Below, in pieces: positions 34,868-45,323 of a stretch of 64,000 nt of DNA. Position 1 is the stretch's first letter, and each line of letters starts with the position of its first letter. The stretch covers positions 186,001 to 250,000 of the forward strand of contig CAMCKD010000001.1 in the NCBI GenBank assembly GCA_945875335.1, read 5' to 3'. The DNA comes from an uncultured Clostridia bacterium (GTDB lineage: Bacteria; Bacillota; Clostridia; Oscillospirales; Oscillospiraceae). The position numbers and the translations under genes are program-made. Under the pieces are notes generated by a model. The model made no database searches, was not told the DNA's origin, and saw only the letters and a list, made by a program, of their open reading frames with translations.

Positions 34868-35707
34868 TCAGGGCGAAATCCAGTTCTTCATTTTCCAGAG
34901 CACCGGCGGGACAGCCCACAAAAGGAGCAGCAGAAAGGCCAGCGCTTCCGAGCGGATTTGAAAACCTACCGCATACAGTAGGAAAGCCGCCAATCCCACA
35001 AGCCACACCTGCCAATCCTTTTCTTCCCTCTGGTTGACCGCCTCCAGCAGGAAGCAAAGCAGGGCGAAATTAGCCACCGTGATGGCACAGGCGACCAGGC
35101 TTTCCATATGCTCGGTGATGCCGCCCAGGGACAGTCCCCGGCTATATTCGTAAAGAGAGGTGCTGCCCGCCGTCAGGATGGCTGACGCAACCGCTATCGC
35201 CCCAATGGGAGAATACTGCCAGGTGCCGGTCTTTTTCCCAAGCAGGGGCAGCAGCAAAATAACGGCCAGGCCCATATCCGGCAGCTGGGCGGTGGGGCGC
35301 AGCTGGCTCCACTTGATCTGCGGAATTCCCAACACCGCCAGAACGCCCAACACGAGATACATGCCGTAACGAAGGACACTGGAAGCCCCCATGGCACTGC
35401 CCCGCCACACTGCATACATGGAAAGCAGCAGCAACGCCCCCGGCACCACATAGGCCGCTTGGTCTCCCGGCCAGCAGGTGTGGGTGTGGCTCAAAAGAGA
35501 AGACAGCAGCAACACCAGGGCGGCACAGCGCAAGGCACGCAGCCACTTCCATTCCGGCTCCTGCTGTCCGCTGAGCCAGCAGCAAAGCAGAAAAGCGGCC
35601 AGGGAAAGCACCAGGGTGGGAAGCCAGTTTTGACCCACTGCCGCCTCCGCTGCCGGGATAGCAAGGGCCATGATCTGAAAGGGCATTACCGATTTGTCAT
35701 TTTTCAA
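34868..35707 (-). CDS. Short GerAB-like membrane protein of the germinant receptor operon
   Basis: 279 aa with about eight to nine hydrophobic helices; N-terminus PFQIMALAIPAAEAAVGQNWLPTLVLSL resembles the start of GerAB-type permeases, but the usual length is about 365 aa with ten helices. Position at the end of a gerA-gerC operon, overlapping the gerC-like gene by 11 bases, is the main support. Might be a divergent B subunit that binds germinant, or another sporulation membrane protein. Confidence 0.55.
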   Translation of the reverse strand: MKNDKSVMPFQIMALAIPAAEAAVGQNWLPTLVLSLAAFLLCCWLSGQQEPEWKWLRALRCAALVLLLSSLLSHTHTCWPGDQAAYVVPGALLLLSMYAVWRGSAMGASSVLRYGMYLVLGVLAVLGIPQIKWSQLRPTAQLPDMGLAVILLLPLLGKKTGTWQYSPIGAIAVASAILTAGSTSLYEYSRGLSLGGITEHMESLVACAITVANFALLCFLLEAVNQREEKDWQVWLVGLAAFLLYAVGFQIRSEALAFLLLLLWAVPPVLWKMKNWISP

Positions 35708-36152
35708 GGAAAAAACGCTCCTCCAAATAGGTCAGCTTTTGCAGCGGGGTGGATTCATCCGTATCTGACAGCCTGTTTTCCGGGGTGTGGGTGTGCAGGT
35801 ATTCCGGCGCTGCTTCCAGATTCAGCTCTCCCTCTGCGATGCAAACCATGGCACCGGGACGGAGCAGCCTTTTGAGCTGAGGAAGCAGGTAGCGGGTCTG
35901 TTCCGTCAGAATCAGGGTTTCCACCGTATCCAGAAAGAGATGGCCCGGGGTGGTATCCTCCAGGTTTTGAAGCGCTGCATCCAGGGTCTCCCCTTCCCCA
36001 TGATCCAGGGTGTCGGTGGAAAGCCGGATGATTTTTTCGGGGGCGGAAACCATCAGAAGGGACACAGGATGGAGCTCTCCCAATTCCGTGCCCGGTGACG
36101 GCAAGGCGGTGAAAACAAGCAGTGCCAGCAGCATCCATATCCATTTTTTCAT
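35697..36152 (-). CDS. Truncated GerC-like lipoprotein-family subunit
   Basis: 151 aa. N-terminal hydrophobic signal ([19 protein letters not shown]) then [48 protein letters not shown], the pattern of the Ger(x)C N-terminal domain. Normal GerC proteins are about 370 aa and have a lipobox Cys; this has no Cys at the cleavage region and lacks domains 2 and 3. Overlaps gerA by ATGA, so expression is coupled. Confidence 0.65.
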   Translation of the reverse strand: MKKWIWMLLALLVFTALPSPGTELGELHPVSLLMVSAPEKIIRLSTDTLDHGEGETLDAALQNLEDTTPGHLFLDTVETLILTEQTRYLLPQLKRLLRPGAMVCIAEGELNLEAAPEYLHTHTPENRLSDTDESTPLQKLTYLEERFFLEK

Positions 36153-37573
36153 CGCTGTCTTCTCCTGTCCTGGGGGTGCATCCGCTCCTTGCGGAAGAGG
36201 TTTTCCCGCATTCTTCTGCGGAGAATCCCATTGTGTTCAGAAGTCTGGAAGGGAGACAGATAGGGCACATCCAGGCTGCTGAGTCCACCCAGATGGATGG
36301 CCAGTCCAATGAGCCCCAGCGTAACGCCAAAAAGCCCTGCCGCCGCTCCCAAGATTCCCAGCCCGAAGCGCCAGACCCGAACCGCCTCCGCCAAATCCCG
36401 ATTGGGCAGCACAAAGCCGCAGATGCCCGCAATGCTCACCACGATCAACGCTGCCGGGGAAATCAGTCCCGCCTCCACCGCCGCCGTGCCCACCACAATT
36501 CCGCCCACGGTGGAAACAGACTGGCCCACCGCCTGGGGAAGATGGATGCCCGTCTCCTGCAAAAGCTCAAAGGCAATCAGCAGGCCCAGCACCTCCAAGG
36601 CCGACGGGAAGGGAACGTCCTTCTTGCTTTCAATCATGGCCCGCAGCAAGGGCAGCGGAATCATCTGCTGGTGAAATACCGTCAGCGCAATGTAAAACCC
36701 CGGAAGCAGCAAGCTGAGCATCAAGGCACCGTAACGCAGCACCCGGACACAGGAGGCGGAAACATAGTCCCGGCTCAAATCCTCGGTGCTCTCCATCAGG
36801 CATTCCAAATCCACCGGGGCCAGATACCCAAGAGGGAGCCCATCTACCAACAGGCCCACCCTTCCATCCAGCAGTCCCAGGCAAAAGGTATCCGCCCGCT
36901 CGGTGTATTGCAGCAGCGGGAAGGCCGTGGCCCGGGAGCCGGTGACGTATTCCTCCACCGCCCCGGGGGTGATCAGGGCATCCACATCGATGGAATCCAG
37001 CCTTTTTTTCATCCGTTTCACCAATTCCGGGGAGGTGATACCCTCAATCCAGGCAACCGTTACATTGGTCAGGCTTCGGCGGCCCACTTTGGTCTCATCC
37101 AGCCGCAGGGCCGGGGTGCGCAGATGGCGGCGGATCAGGCTCGTGTTGGTGCGGATGGTTTCCACCAGGCCGTCCTTGGCCCCCTTGACGGTGTTTTCCA
37201 CCTCTGGCGCAGATGGCCCCCGCTTCTCCCCGGTTTTGACCTCGAAGGCGATTGCCCCCGCCCCGGGGAAAAGCACCACACAGAAGCCGTTGACCAGCTT
37301 CATGCCCGCATCCTCCAAATCCTTGCAGGGCACCGCTACGCTGTTATAGACCCCGCCCCGGAGGGCGTTGTCATAAAGCAGCTGAATAGTATCCCCCGCC
37401 AGGTGCTCCGCCAGAGGCTTGAACACATACTCAGAGGTATCACCCCCGGAGGTCAGGCCGTCAATGGCATAGGCATACAGGGTAAAGCCCTGGCAGGAAA
37501 GCTGCCGAACCACAAAATCCCCGGCATTTCCAAACAGGGCACGGATATCGGAATCAGTGAGAAATGGGGACAT
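36149..37573 (-). CDS. GerA family spore germination protein (A subunit)
   Basis: 474 aa from the ATG at 37573, with AAGGAGC upstream. GerA motifs: [60 protein letters not shown], then five to six helices ([32 protein letters not shown]). It is the channel-forming A subunit of a germinant receptor in the spore inner membrane and is good evidence that this organism makes spores. Nudix-mnmE is divergent. Confidence 0.92.
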   Translation of the reverse strand: MSPFLTDSDIRALFGNAGDFVVRQLSCQGFTLYAYAIDGLTSGGDTSEYVFKPLAEHLAGDTIQLLYDNALRGGVYNSVAVPCKDLEDAGMKLVNGFCVVLFPGAGAIAFEVKTGEKRGPSAPEVENTVKGAKDGLVETIRTNTSLIRRHLRTPALRLDETKVGRRSLTNVTVAWIEGITSPELVKRMKKRLDSIDVDALITPGAVEEYVTGSRATAFPLLQYTERADTFCLGLLDGRVGLLVDGLPLGYLAPVDLECLMESTEDLSRDYVSASCVRVLRYGALMLSLLLPGFYIALTVFHQQMIPLPLLRAMIESKKDVPFPSALEVLGLLIAFELLQETGIHLPQAVGQSVSTVGGIVVGTAAVEAGLISPAALIVVSIAGICGFVLPNRDLAEAVRVWRFGLGILGAAAGLFGVTLGLIGLAIHLGGLSSLDVPYLSPFQTSEHNGILRRRMRENLFRKERMHPQDRRRQR

Positions 37574-37672
37574 GGCCGCTCCTTTCGGCGGTTGGATGCA
37601 GCCAACCACATTGAGATTTGCCCGGTTACCCCTCCATTATCCCCGGAATTCCATTTGATTATTCGGAAAGGA

Positions 37673-37701
37673 TTGCTTTTTCCTGTACAAAATGGTATAG
37701 T
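37673..37701 (+). promoter_or_regulatory. Promoter of the Nudix-mnmE operon
   Basis: TTGCTT (37673-37678), 17 bases, TATAGT (37696-37701), 31 bases before the ATG. Confidence 0.55.
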
Positions 37702-37731
37702 TACATATTATCCTGAGCCGGAGGAAGAGCT

Positions 37732-38334
37732 ATGAGCAGCGTCGGAAAAATCGAGAAGAAAGTGGGAAGCCGGTTTTTAAGCTACTATGAGATGGAGGCC
37801 GTTCACCGGGACGGAAGCATCTCTCCCTACTATATGGTTTCCCGGAACCCCAACCCGGACTCCTTGAAGGCAGTGACCCACAAAAACGCCCCGGATGGCG
37901 TGGTGATTTATGGGCTGTATCAGGACAAGGTGGTTCTGGTGCGGCAGTATCGCTATCCCATTGGAGGATTTGTGTATGAATTTCCCGCCGGATTGGTGGA
38001 GCCGGGAGAGGATATGGAAGCGGCTGCCATCCGGGAGCTCTATGAGGAAACCGGGCTGACCCTGCACCCCATCCCCTGCGGCAGCTATGGCCGTCCCTTT
38101 TTTACCACCGTGGGTATGACCGATGAAAGCTGCGGCACCGTGTTTGGCAGCTGTGAAGGAACGCCCACCAGCCGCCACCAGGAGGCCACCGAAGAAATTC
38201 AGGTGGTGTTGGCGGACAAGGAAGAATGCCGCCGGATTTTGAAGGAAGAACAGCTGTCCATCATGTGCGCCTATATGCTGATGCACTTTGTGGCGAGCAG
38301 TGGTGATCCCTTCCGGTTTTTGAAATCGATTTGA
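37732..38334 (+). CDS. Nudix hydrolase (ADP-ribose pyrophosphatase-like)
   Basis: 200 aa. Nudix box [23 protein letters not shown] (Gx5Ex5[UA]xREx2EExGU) is complete near residue 85-107, preceded by [19 protein letters not shown], the pattern of ADP-ribose pyrophosphatases. Hydrolyses nucleoside diphosphate-linked moieties. Nine bases precede mnmE, so the two are cotranscribed. Confidence 0.88.
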   Translation: MSSVGKIEKKVGSRFLSYYEMEAVHRDGSISPYYMVSRNPNPDSLKAVTHKNAPDGVVIYGLYQDKVVLVRQYRYPIGGFVYEFPAGLVEPGEDMEAAAIRELYEETGLTLHPIPCGSYGRPFFTTVGMTDESCGTVFGSCEGTPTSRHQEATEEIQVVLADKEECRRILKEEQLSIMCAYMLMHFVASSGDPFRFLKSI

Positions 38335-38343
38335 GGTAAGAAC

Positions 38344-39699
38344 ATGTCCAGTATCATTGCCGCCATTTCCACAGGCCGTCAGGTCTGCGCCATTGGCATT
38401 ATCAGAATGTCCGGGGACGGGTGCATTGCCGTCGCCGAGAAGGTTTTTACTCCCCTGGGTGCGCCCCTTTCCCAGGTGCCCAGCCGGAAGCTGGTGATGG
38501 GTTCCCTCCACGATAATCAGGGACGGGTCATCGACCAGTGCATGGCCGTGTGCAGCCGGGCACCCCACAGCTACACTGGGGAGGATACCGTGGAATTCCA
38601 CTGCCACGGCTCCCCTGCCGTGCTGGCGGCAGGGCTGGATGCACTGTACCACGCAGGAGCCAGACCGGCCCAGCGGGGGGAATTCACCAAGCGGGCCTTT
38701 TTGAACGGGAAGCTGGATTTGACCCAGGCGGAGGCCGTCATCGATCTGATTGAAGCGGACACCGCCGACGCCGCTGCCAATGCCGCCGGTCAGGTGGGGG
38801 GCGTGCTGCAAAGGAAGCTGGCTCCCATCTATGATGCCCTCACCGACCTGTGCAGCCATTTCCACGCGGTGCTGGACTATCCCGACGAGGACATTGAGGA
38901 CTTTGGGCTGCAAAATTACGCCGCCACCCTTCGCTCCGCTGCCAAGGAGCTGTTTCAAATCCTGAACACCTACGGGCAGGGACGAATTCTCCGCCAGGGT
39001 GTCACCACCGCCATTGTTGGAAAGCCCAATGTAGGAAAATCCAGCCTGCTCAATGCCCTGGCAGGATTTGAACGGGCCATCGTCACGGACATCCCCGGCA
39101 CCACCCGGGATACTGTGGAGGAATCGGTGATGGTGGGTTCCACCCGGCTGCGGCTCATTGACACCGCCGGTATCCGGGAAACCGATGATGCCGTGGAGGC
39201 CCTGGGGGTGGAACGCTCCAAGAAAGCCGTGGAAGAAGCCGATTTGACCATTTTCGTCTGCGACGGCTCCCAGCCGCTGACCAAAGAGGATCGGCAGATC
39301 ATGGACCTATGCCAGGATACCCCCGCCATTGCCCTGATTAACAAAATTGATTTGGGACAGGTGATCCAGCCCAGCGATCTGCCCTTTGGCATTATTTTAG
39401 AGACATCCCTTACCAATCAGGACGGTTTGGACAAGCTGGCAGATGTGCTGGATGAACAGTTCGCGGGAGACCAGCCCTGTGACGGCTCCATTCTCACCAA
39501 TCCCCGACAGTTTGATGCCTGCCGCCGGGCCTATGAAGCCATGCTGGAAAGCCTGCGGGGCTTGCAGCTGGGGCAGACCCCGGACGCGGTGCTCACGGAC
39601 ATTGAAGAAGCCATGGAGGCCATGGGGGAGGTCACCGGGGCCACGGTGCGGGAGGACATCACCGCCAGAATCTTCGAGCGGTTCTGCGTGGGAAAATAG
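38344..39699 (+). CDS. mnmE: tRNA modification GTPase MnmE (TrmE)
   Basis: 451 aa. N-terminal folate-binding domain, then helical domain split by the G domain: GKPNVGKSSLLNAL (G1), TRDTVEES (G2), DTAGIRETDDAVE (G3), NKID (G4). C-terminal FCVGK keeps the catalytic Cys. With MnmG it makes the cmnm5 modification of U34 in several tRNAs. The usual neighbour mnmG is not in the window. Confidence 0.96.
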   Translation: MSSIIAAISTGRQVCAIGIIRMSGDGCIAVAEKVFTPLGAPLSQVPSRKLVMGSLHDNQGRVIDQCMAVCSRAPHSYTGEDTVEFHCHGSPAVLAAGLDALYHAGARPAQRGEFTKRAFLNGKLDLTQAEAVIDLIEADTADAAANAAGQVGGVLQRKLAPIYDALTDLCSHFHAVLDYPDEDIEDFGLQNYAATLRSAAKELFQILNTYGQGRILRQGVTTAIVGKPNVGKSSLLNALAGFERAIVTDIPGTTRDTVEESVMVGSTRLRLIDTAGIRETDDAVEALGVERSKKAVEEADLTIFVCDGSQPLTKEDRQIMDLCQDTPAIALINKIDLGQVIQPSDLPFGIILETSLTNQDGLDKLADVLDEQFAGDQPCDGSILTNPRQFDACRRAYEAMLESLRGLQLGQTPDAVLTDIEEAMEAMGEVTGATVREDITARIFERFCVGK

Positions 39700-39752
39700 G
39701 TACTTATCGGTTTTACTCACCCTTATTTTTTCGCAACTATCGCCGAATCAAA

Positions 39753-39777
39753 TGTAGGCCGGCAGTACCAGCCTACA
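39753..39777. repeat. Small hairpin GTAGGC/GCCTAC, repeat remnant
   Basis: TGTAGGC and GCCTACA arms around a 11-base loop; a second hairpin GGAGGATAATATCTTCC at 39861-39877 follows. Both resemble fragments of the GTAGGGG family, in a 224-base gap with no gene. Confidence 0.45.
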
Positions 39778-39923
39778 GAGTCGGATAGGTTCCGGCAAAG
39801 AACGTGCAAACTTTCAGCATTTTACCATTTATCCAGCCGATGGGTTACTGATACCTTACAGGAGGATAATATCTTCCACCACAGTGGGGTGCGGAGCGGT
39901 CATGCAGAAATTGAGGAAATATT

Positions 39924-40409
39924 ATGGCAGATATACTTTTCAAAACTGACGACTATATCTTTTCGTACCGTGTTGGCGGTGTATTGATACATAACGGAAA
40001 GGTACTTATGCAAAATGTAGAGGGCGATGATGGATATGCTTTTATTGGCGGTCATGTCGCCTTTGGAGAAACGACCGATGAAACCCTTGTGCGAGAGTTC
40101 AAGGAAGAAATTGGTGCTGATATAAAGATTGAAAGATTGCCGATGGTAAATGAAAATTTCTTTCCTTGGGGCAATCGTCCTTGTCAGCAGATCACTTTGT
40201 ATTATCTGATTTCTTTGAAGGATGAAACGCAGATTCCCCTTGATAGAAATTTCAAGGCACCTGACGATTTGGGTAACGAGCGAATTGCGCTGAATATGTG
40301 TTGGCTCCCCCTCGAAGACATACCCAATCTGAACATTTATCCCTCTCAAGCGAAGGAGTATCTTGTGAATCTACCCGATGAGATCGTGTACTTCGTGTAC
40401 AGGGAGTAA
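39924..40409 (+). CDS. Nudix hydrolase, AT-rich codons
   Basis: 161 aa. Nudix box GGHVAFGETTDETLVREFKEEIG; catalytic Glu residues present. Codons are AT-rich (aaa, gaa, tat, att) unlike neighbouring genes, and it lies between repeat remnants, so it was probably acquired by transfer. Likely a mutT-like hydrolase of unknown substrate. Confidence 0.88.
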   Translation: MADILFKTDDYIFSYRVGGVLIHNGKVLMQNVEGDDGYAFIGGHVAFGETTDETLVREFKEEIGADIKIERLPMVNENFFPWGNRPCQQITLYYLISLKDETQIPLDRNFKAPDDLGNERIALNMCWLPLEDIPNLNIYPSQAKEYLVNLPDEIVYFVYRE

Positions 40410-40412
40410 GCT

Positions 40413-40529
40413 ATGGAATTTGAACAGCTCCCCTACATACATTTGCATGTGCGGCAAATCAATGATTTACTGTTTGAGCTGAACAAAGCCGATCAGCACA
40501 ATATTATTAATAAAAGAGGCATCCGATGA
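40413..40529 (+). CDS. Possible 38-aa ORF coupled to the desulfurase gene
   Basis: ATG at 40413 after GGGAG; product MEFEQLPYIHLHVRQIND and a basic end; its TGA overlaps the ATG of the cysteine desulfurase (ATGA). Could be a real leader/coupling peptide or a remnant of a larger transferred gene. No similarity recognised. Confidence 0.35.
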   Translation: MEFEQLPYIHLHVRQINDLLFELNKADQHNIINKRGIR

Positions 40530-41653
40530 TCTATTTAGACAATTCCGCCACCACCAAGCCCTGCATCCAGGCGGTGGAGGCCATGACAAAAGCAATGACC
40601 GTTAACTGGGGAAACCCCAGCGCCCTCTACAATTTTGGCATCGACACCGCCCGGGAGCTGCGCACCGCACGGCACCAGCTGGCCGCCGCCATGGGCGCTG
40701 AGCCGGAACGGGTGTTCTTCACCTCCGGGGGCACCGAGGCGGACAACTGGGCCATTTTCGGCACCGTCAAGCGCCTGGGCAAGCGGGGCAAGCACATCAT
40801 CACCACCGCCATGGAGCACCACGCCATTTTGAACTGCACCAAGGACTTGGAGGCTCAGGGGTATGATATCACCTATCTGAAGCCTGACAGCATGGGCAGA
40901 ATCAGCCCGGAGGATTTGAAGAATGCCCTGCGGAAGGACACCATTCTGGTTTCCATCATGATGGTGAACAATGAAGTGGGCTCTGTGATGCCCATCTCTC
41001 AAATGGCAAAGCTGACCCACAAGCTGTGCCCTGATGCCATTTTCCACACCGATGCCGTACAGGGCTTTTTGAAAATCCCCTTCCAGGCAAAAACCCTGGG
41101 GGCGGATTTGATCAGCGTGTCCTCTCACAAAATCCACGGGCCAAAGGGGGCCGGGGCGCTGTACATCTCCCCAAGGCTCAAATCCTTTCCTCCCCTGCTG
41201 CTGGGGGGCGGTCAGGAGGGAGGCTACCGCAGCGGAACCGAGGGCACACCCGCCATTTTCGGCTTTGCAGCAGCGGCCGAAGCGGTCAGCAAAACCTTCC
41301 GGGAGGATATTGCCCGGGAGAAGGAGCTGGTTTCCTGCCTGGTAGAAAAGCTCTCTGCTCTGCCCGGAGTGGTTCTCAACGGGGCCCATGAAGCGCCCCA
41401 CATTCTCTCCGTCTCCATTCCCGGAGTGCCCACCCAGAATTCCATCAATATTTTGCAGGATGCGGGTATCTGCGTCTCAGCCGGGAGCGCCTGTGCAAAG
41501 GGACACCGAAGCCATGTATTAACCGCCATGGGAATCAGCCCTGAGATCATCGACTGCACCTTCCGGGTCAGCCTGTGCAGGGATACCACCATTGAGGAAC
41601 TTACCCAGCTGGTTCAGACCATCGAGCAAAACATCCTCCCCCGGGTTAAGTGA
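40526..41653 (+). CDS. Cysteine desulfurase (NifS/IscS family)
   Basis: 375 aa. PLP lysine in SVSSHKIHGPKGAGALY; active-site Cys in SAGSACAKG; N-terminal YLDNSATTKPCIQAVEAM. It removes sulfur from cysteine to form a persulfide for Fe-S clusters or thiolated tRNA. No iscU or mnmA next to it. Start at 40526 has no strong ribosome site of its own, which fits coupling to the upstream small ORF. GtrA follows 15 bases later. Confidence 0.95.
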   Translation: MIYLDNSATTKPCIQAVEAMTKAMTVNWGNPSALYNFGIDTARELRTARHQLAAAMGAEPERVFFTSGGTEADNWAIFGTVKRLGKRGKHIITTAMEHHAILNCTKDLEAQGYDITYLKPDSMGRISPEDLKNALRKDTILVSIMMVNNEVGSVMPISQMAKLTHKLCPDAIFHTDAVQGFLKIPFQAKTLGADLISVSSHKIHGPKGAGALYISPRLKSFPPLLLGGGQEGGYRSGTEGTPAIFGFAAAAEAVSKTFREDIAREKELVSCLVEKLSALPGVVLNGAHEAPHILSVSIPGVPTQNSINILQDAGICVSAGSACAKGHRSHVLTAMGISPEIIDCTFRVSLCRDTTIEELTQLVQTIEQNILPRVK

Positions 41654-41668
41654 GAAAGGAGCATTTCC

Positions 41669-42091
41669 ATGAACAAAGAAACCCTTCGGGCCATCAAATT
41701 CACCCTGTTTTCCATCAGTGCGGGAATCATCCAAATCATTTCCTTTACCCTGCTGAACGAGCTCACTTCCCTGCCCGAGCACATCAGCTATCTGATTGCC
41801 TTGGTGCTGTCCGTGCTGTGGAACTTCACCTTCAACCGGCGTTACACCTTTCAATCCGCCGGGAATGTCCCCAAGGCCATGCTGCTGGTGGGGCTCTTTT
41901 ACTGTGTGTTCACCCCCGTCTCCACCTGGGTAGAGAAAACCCTGGTGGGCCTTGGCTGGAACGAGTATGTGGTGACCCTTATCAATATGGTCTGCAATTT
42001 TGTCACTGAATTTCTGTATGACAAATTTGTGGTATTCCGCAACGATACGGATACCAATTCCATCGCAAAGAAGAAACAGGACATCAAATAA
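41669..42091 (+). CDS. GtrA family membrane protein
   Basis: 140 aa with four membrane helices and the GtrA landmarks WNFTFNRRYTF and FVTEFLYDKFVVFR. GtrA proteins help flip undecaprenyl-phosphate-linked sugars or modify teichoic acid and O-antigen. Cotranscribed with the desulfurase, but no shared pathway is evident. Confidence 0.9.
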   Translation: MNKETLRAIKFTLFSISAGIIQIISFTLLNELTSLPEHISYLIALVLSVLWNFTFNRRYTFQSAGNVPKAMLLVGLFYCVFTPVSTWVEKTLVGLGWNEYVVTLINMVCNFVTEFLYDKFVVFRNDTDTNSIAKKKQDIK

Positions 42092-42100
42092 CGCAAAAAC

Positions 42101-42116
42101 CCAGCCGGAGGGCTGG
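42101..42116 (+). terminator. Weak hairpin after gtrA
   Basis: CCAGCC-GGAG-GGCTGG; no clear T-run. Confidence 0.35.
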
Positions 42117-42173
42117 AAATGAAGACAATACTGCTTATGACCACTGCGAACGATCTGTAAACGGAGAAGGTTT

Positions 42174-42407
42174 TTGTCGTTAGCGGAAGCCAAAAAACAC
42201 TGCGATGTCAGTCTTGTCCACCAATACAAATGGGAAACCATGACCTTTAACGTATTTGAGATGAGGACCGAGGAAGCAGTATATCACGCTTTTCAGGTGC
42301 TAAGCGATGGCGGCGCGGTGATTGAAACTATCCATGAGCTTCTATGGAGCAAATGCTGCGCCACGGTAATTGATCGATTCGGGGTGTGTTGGTGGATTTC
42401 CATTTAG
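42174..42407 (+). pseudogene. Remnant of a VOC/PhnB-like protein
   Basis: 77 codons from a TTG with no good ribosome site. The product has MRTEEAVYHAFQVLSDGG and WSKCCATVIDRFGVCWWISI, which matches the C-terminal half of PhnB-like glyoxalase-fold proteins (W-x-x-x-x-x-x-V-x-D-x-F-G-V-x-W). The N-terminal half is missing, so it is a fragment. Confidence 0.6.
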
Positions 42408-42441
42408 CAAAATGTGCATAGCGGCTTGACTCAGCACTCCG

Positions 42442-42676
42442 ACAAATGGTTGTTTGTCGAACACGCCACTGTAGGGGAGGCTCGTAGCCTCCCGCCAGGT
42501 TGGTAACCTGAGTGTTTGGATGAATGGTACAAACTGAAAGTTTTATAGTTCAAAAGCATTGAGTTTGTACGAATTCGCCCTACCTGCTTTGGTATCGTGA
42601 GCTTGTACCGCGCGGGAGGCTACGAGCCTCCCCTACAGTGGCTGGGTGGAAATCGCCCCGCAAACAACAATTTGCG
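42442..42676. repeat. GTAGGGG palindromic repeat, copy D
   Basis: Outer arms ACAAATGGTTGTTTGT and ACAACAATTTGCG-like, then CCACTGTAGGGG and CCCTACAGTGG inner arms; opposite orientation to copies A and C (GTACGAATTCGCCC order). Confidence 0.85.
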
Positions 42677-42714
42677 AATAACTGACCTATGCTGAAATGT
42701 GTAAATTGTAAGCG

Positions 42715-42752
42715 AAAGAGCGAGGCCCGCAATCAGGGAGCCCCGCTCTTTT
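42715..42752 (-). terminator. Terminator of gdhA
   Basis: AAAGAGCG...CGCTCTTTT with an inner G/C stem; symmetric. Confidence 0.7.
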
Positions 42753-42763
42753 CTTATTCTTTT

Positions 42764-44128
<1,365 letters not shown>

Positions 44129-44236
44129 TCACTGTGCGGAGGAAGCCGATTTACACGCAGGACACACAAATGTACTCCCACCGCGCATTTACGGAGGTAA
44201 TTGTATCAGATGTTTTTTCAGAATGCAATCATTTTT

Positions 44237-44261
44237 TGCAAGTTTTTTGTTGAAACTTGCA
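44237..44261. other. Palindrome upstream of gdhA
   Basis: TGCAAGTTT, seven-base loop, AAACTTGCA, in the 260-base gap between gdhA and metA. Possible operator; no T-run for a terminator. Confidence 0.35.
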
Positions 44262-44360
44262 GAACTAGGCAAACAGACGGAAGAGAAAAGGGTTTTGTCT
44301 CAAATTTTTGTAGCATATGACACAAAAAGTTGCATCCGTGCTGCCTTTCCCATGGGATGC

Positions 44361-45302
44361 TCATTTTTCGTCGGTGCGTTCGCCGCGCCCAACTCCCATC
44401 ACATCGTAGGGAACCGTCTGGTAGACGATGTAGTTGAGCCAATTGGAGAACAGCAGATTGGCGTGTCCCCGCCAGCGAACCATGGGAGGCTGGGTGTCAT
44501 CGTCATTTGGGAAATAGTTTTCCGGCACATGGATGGGCTTTCCGGTATTTTTATCCCGGAGGTATTCCAGCTTCAAGGTCTCGGCATCATACTCCGAATG
44601 GCCGGTGATGAACAGCTGGTGACCATACTGGGTAGACATGGCGTAGAGCCCTGCCTGCTCCGAACCTGCCAGGATTTTAATTTCCGGGATGGCTGCCACA
44701 TCCTCCCATCGGACGGTGGTATGACGGGAATGGGGCACCCAAAATTCATCATCGAAGCCCCGCAGCAGGATGGGATTTTTATACAGCACTTTATGAGAAA
44801 ACACGCCGAAGAGCTTTTCCTTCAGGGGGATTTTCTCCACACCGAAATGATAGTACAGCGCTGCCTGGGCCCCCCAGCAGATGTGCAGGGTGCTGTGGAC
44901 ATGGGTCTTTGTCCACTCCATGATGTGGCAGAGCTCCGGCCAGTATTCCACCTCCTCGAAGGGAAGCTGCTCCACCGGGGCGCCGGTGATGATGAAGCCG
45001 TCAAAGTACTCATCCTGGATTTCGTCGAAGCTGCGGTAGAAGGCGATCATATGCTCCTGAGGGGTGTTTTTCGGCTGGTGGGAGGAAACCTGAATCAAAA
45101 ACAGCTCCACCTGCAGCGGCGTATTGCCCAGAAGTCGGGAAAGCTGGGTTTCCGTGGTGATTTTGGTGGGCATCAGGTTCAGCAGTCCGATCCGCAGGGG
45201 ACGAATCTGCTGGGACTCTGCCCGGGATTCGGTCATGACAAAGATGTTCTCCCCTTCCAGAATGCCTCTGGCGGGAAGGTTATTGGGAATTCTGATGGGC
45301 AT
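44361..45302 (-). CDS. metAA: Homoserine O-acetyltransferase (MetA family, Glu111 type)
   Basis: 313 aa. Catalytic Cys142 in HICWGAQA, His235 and Glu237 in ITGHSEYD. Residue 111 is Glu (TGAPVEQL), which is the determinant for acetyl-CoA rather than succinyl-CoA in this family. So the product is O-acetylhomoserine, the substrate of the sulfhydrylase encoded 21 bases upstream. Last gene of the methionine cluster. Confidence 0.93.
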   Translation of the reverse strand: MPIRIPNNLPARGILEGENIFVMTESRAESQQIRPLRIGLLNLMPTKITTETQLSRLLGNTPLQVELFLIQVSSHQPKNTPQEHMIAFYRSFDEIQDEYFDGFIITGAPVEQLPFEEVEYWPELCHIMEWTKTHVHSTLHICWGAQAALYYHFGVEKIPLKEKLFGVFSHKVLYKNPILLRGFDDEFWVPHSRHTTVRWEDVAAIPEIKILAGSEQAGLYAMSTQYGHQLFITGHSEYDAETLKLEYLRDKNTGKPIHVPENYFPNDDDTQPPMVRWRGHANLLFSNWLNYIVYQTVPYDVMGVGRGERTDEK

Positions 45303-45323
45303 TGCAGGCTCTCCTTTGTGTCG

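Noticed and set aside
36122..37735. 537-aa plus-strand frame over the gerA gene
   Set aside because: Shadow of the GerA gene; Gln/Arg-rich with no domain or ribosome site.
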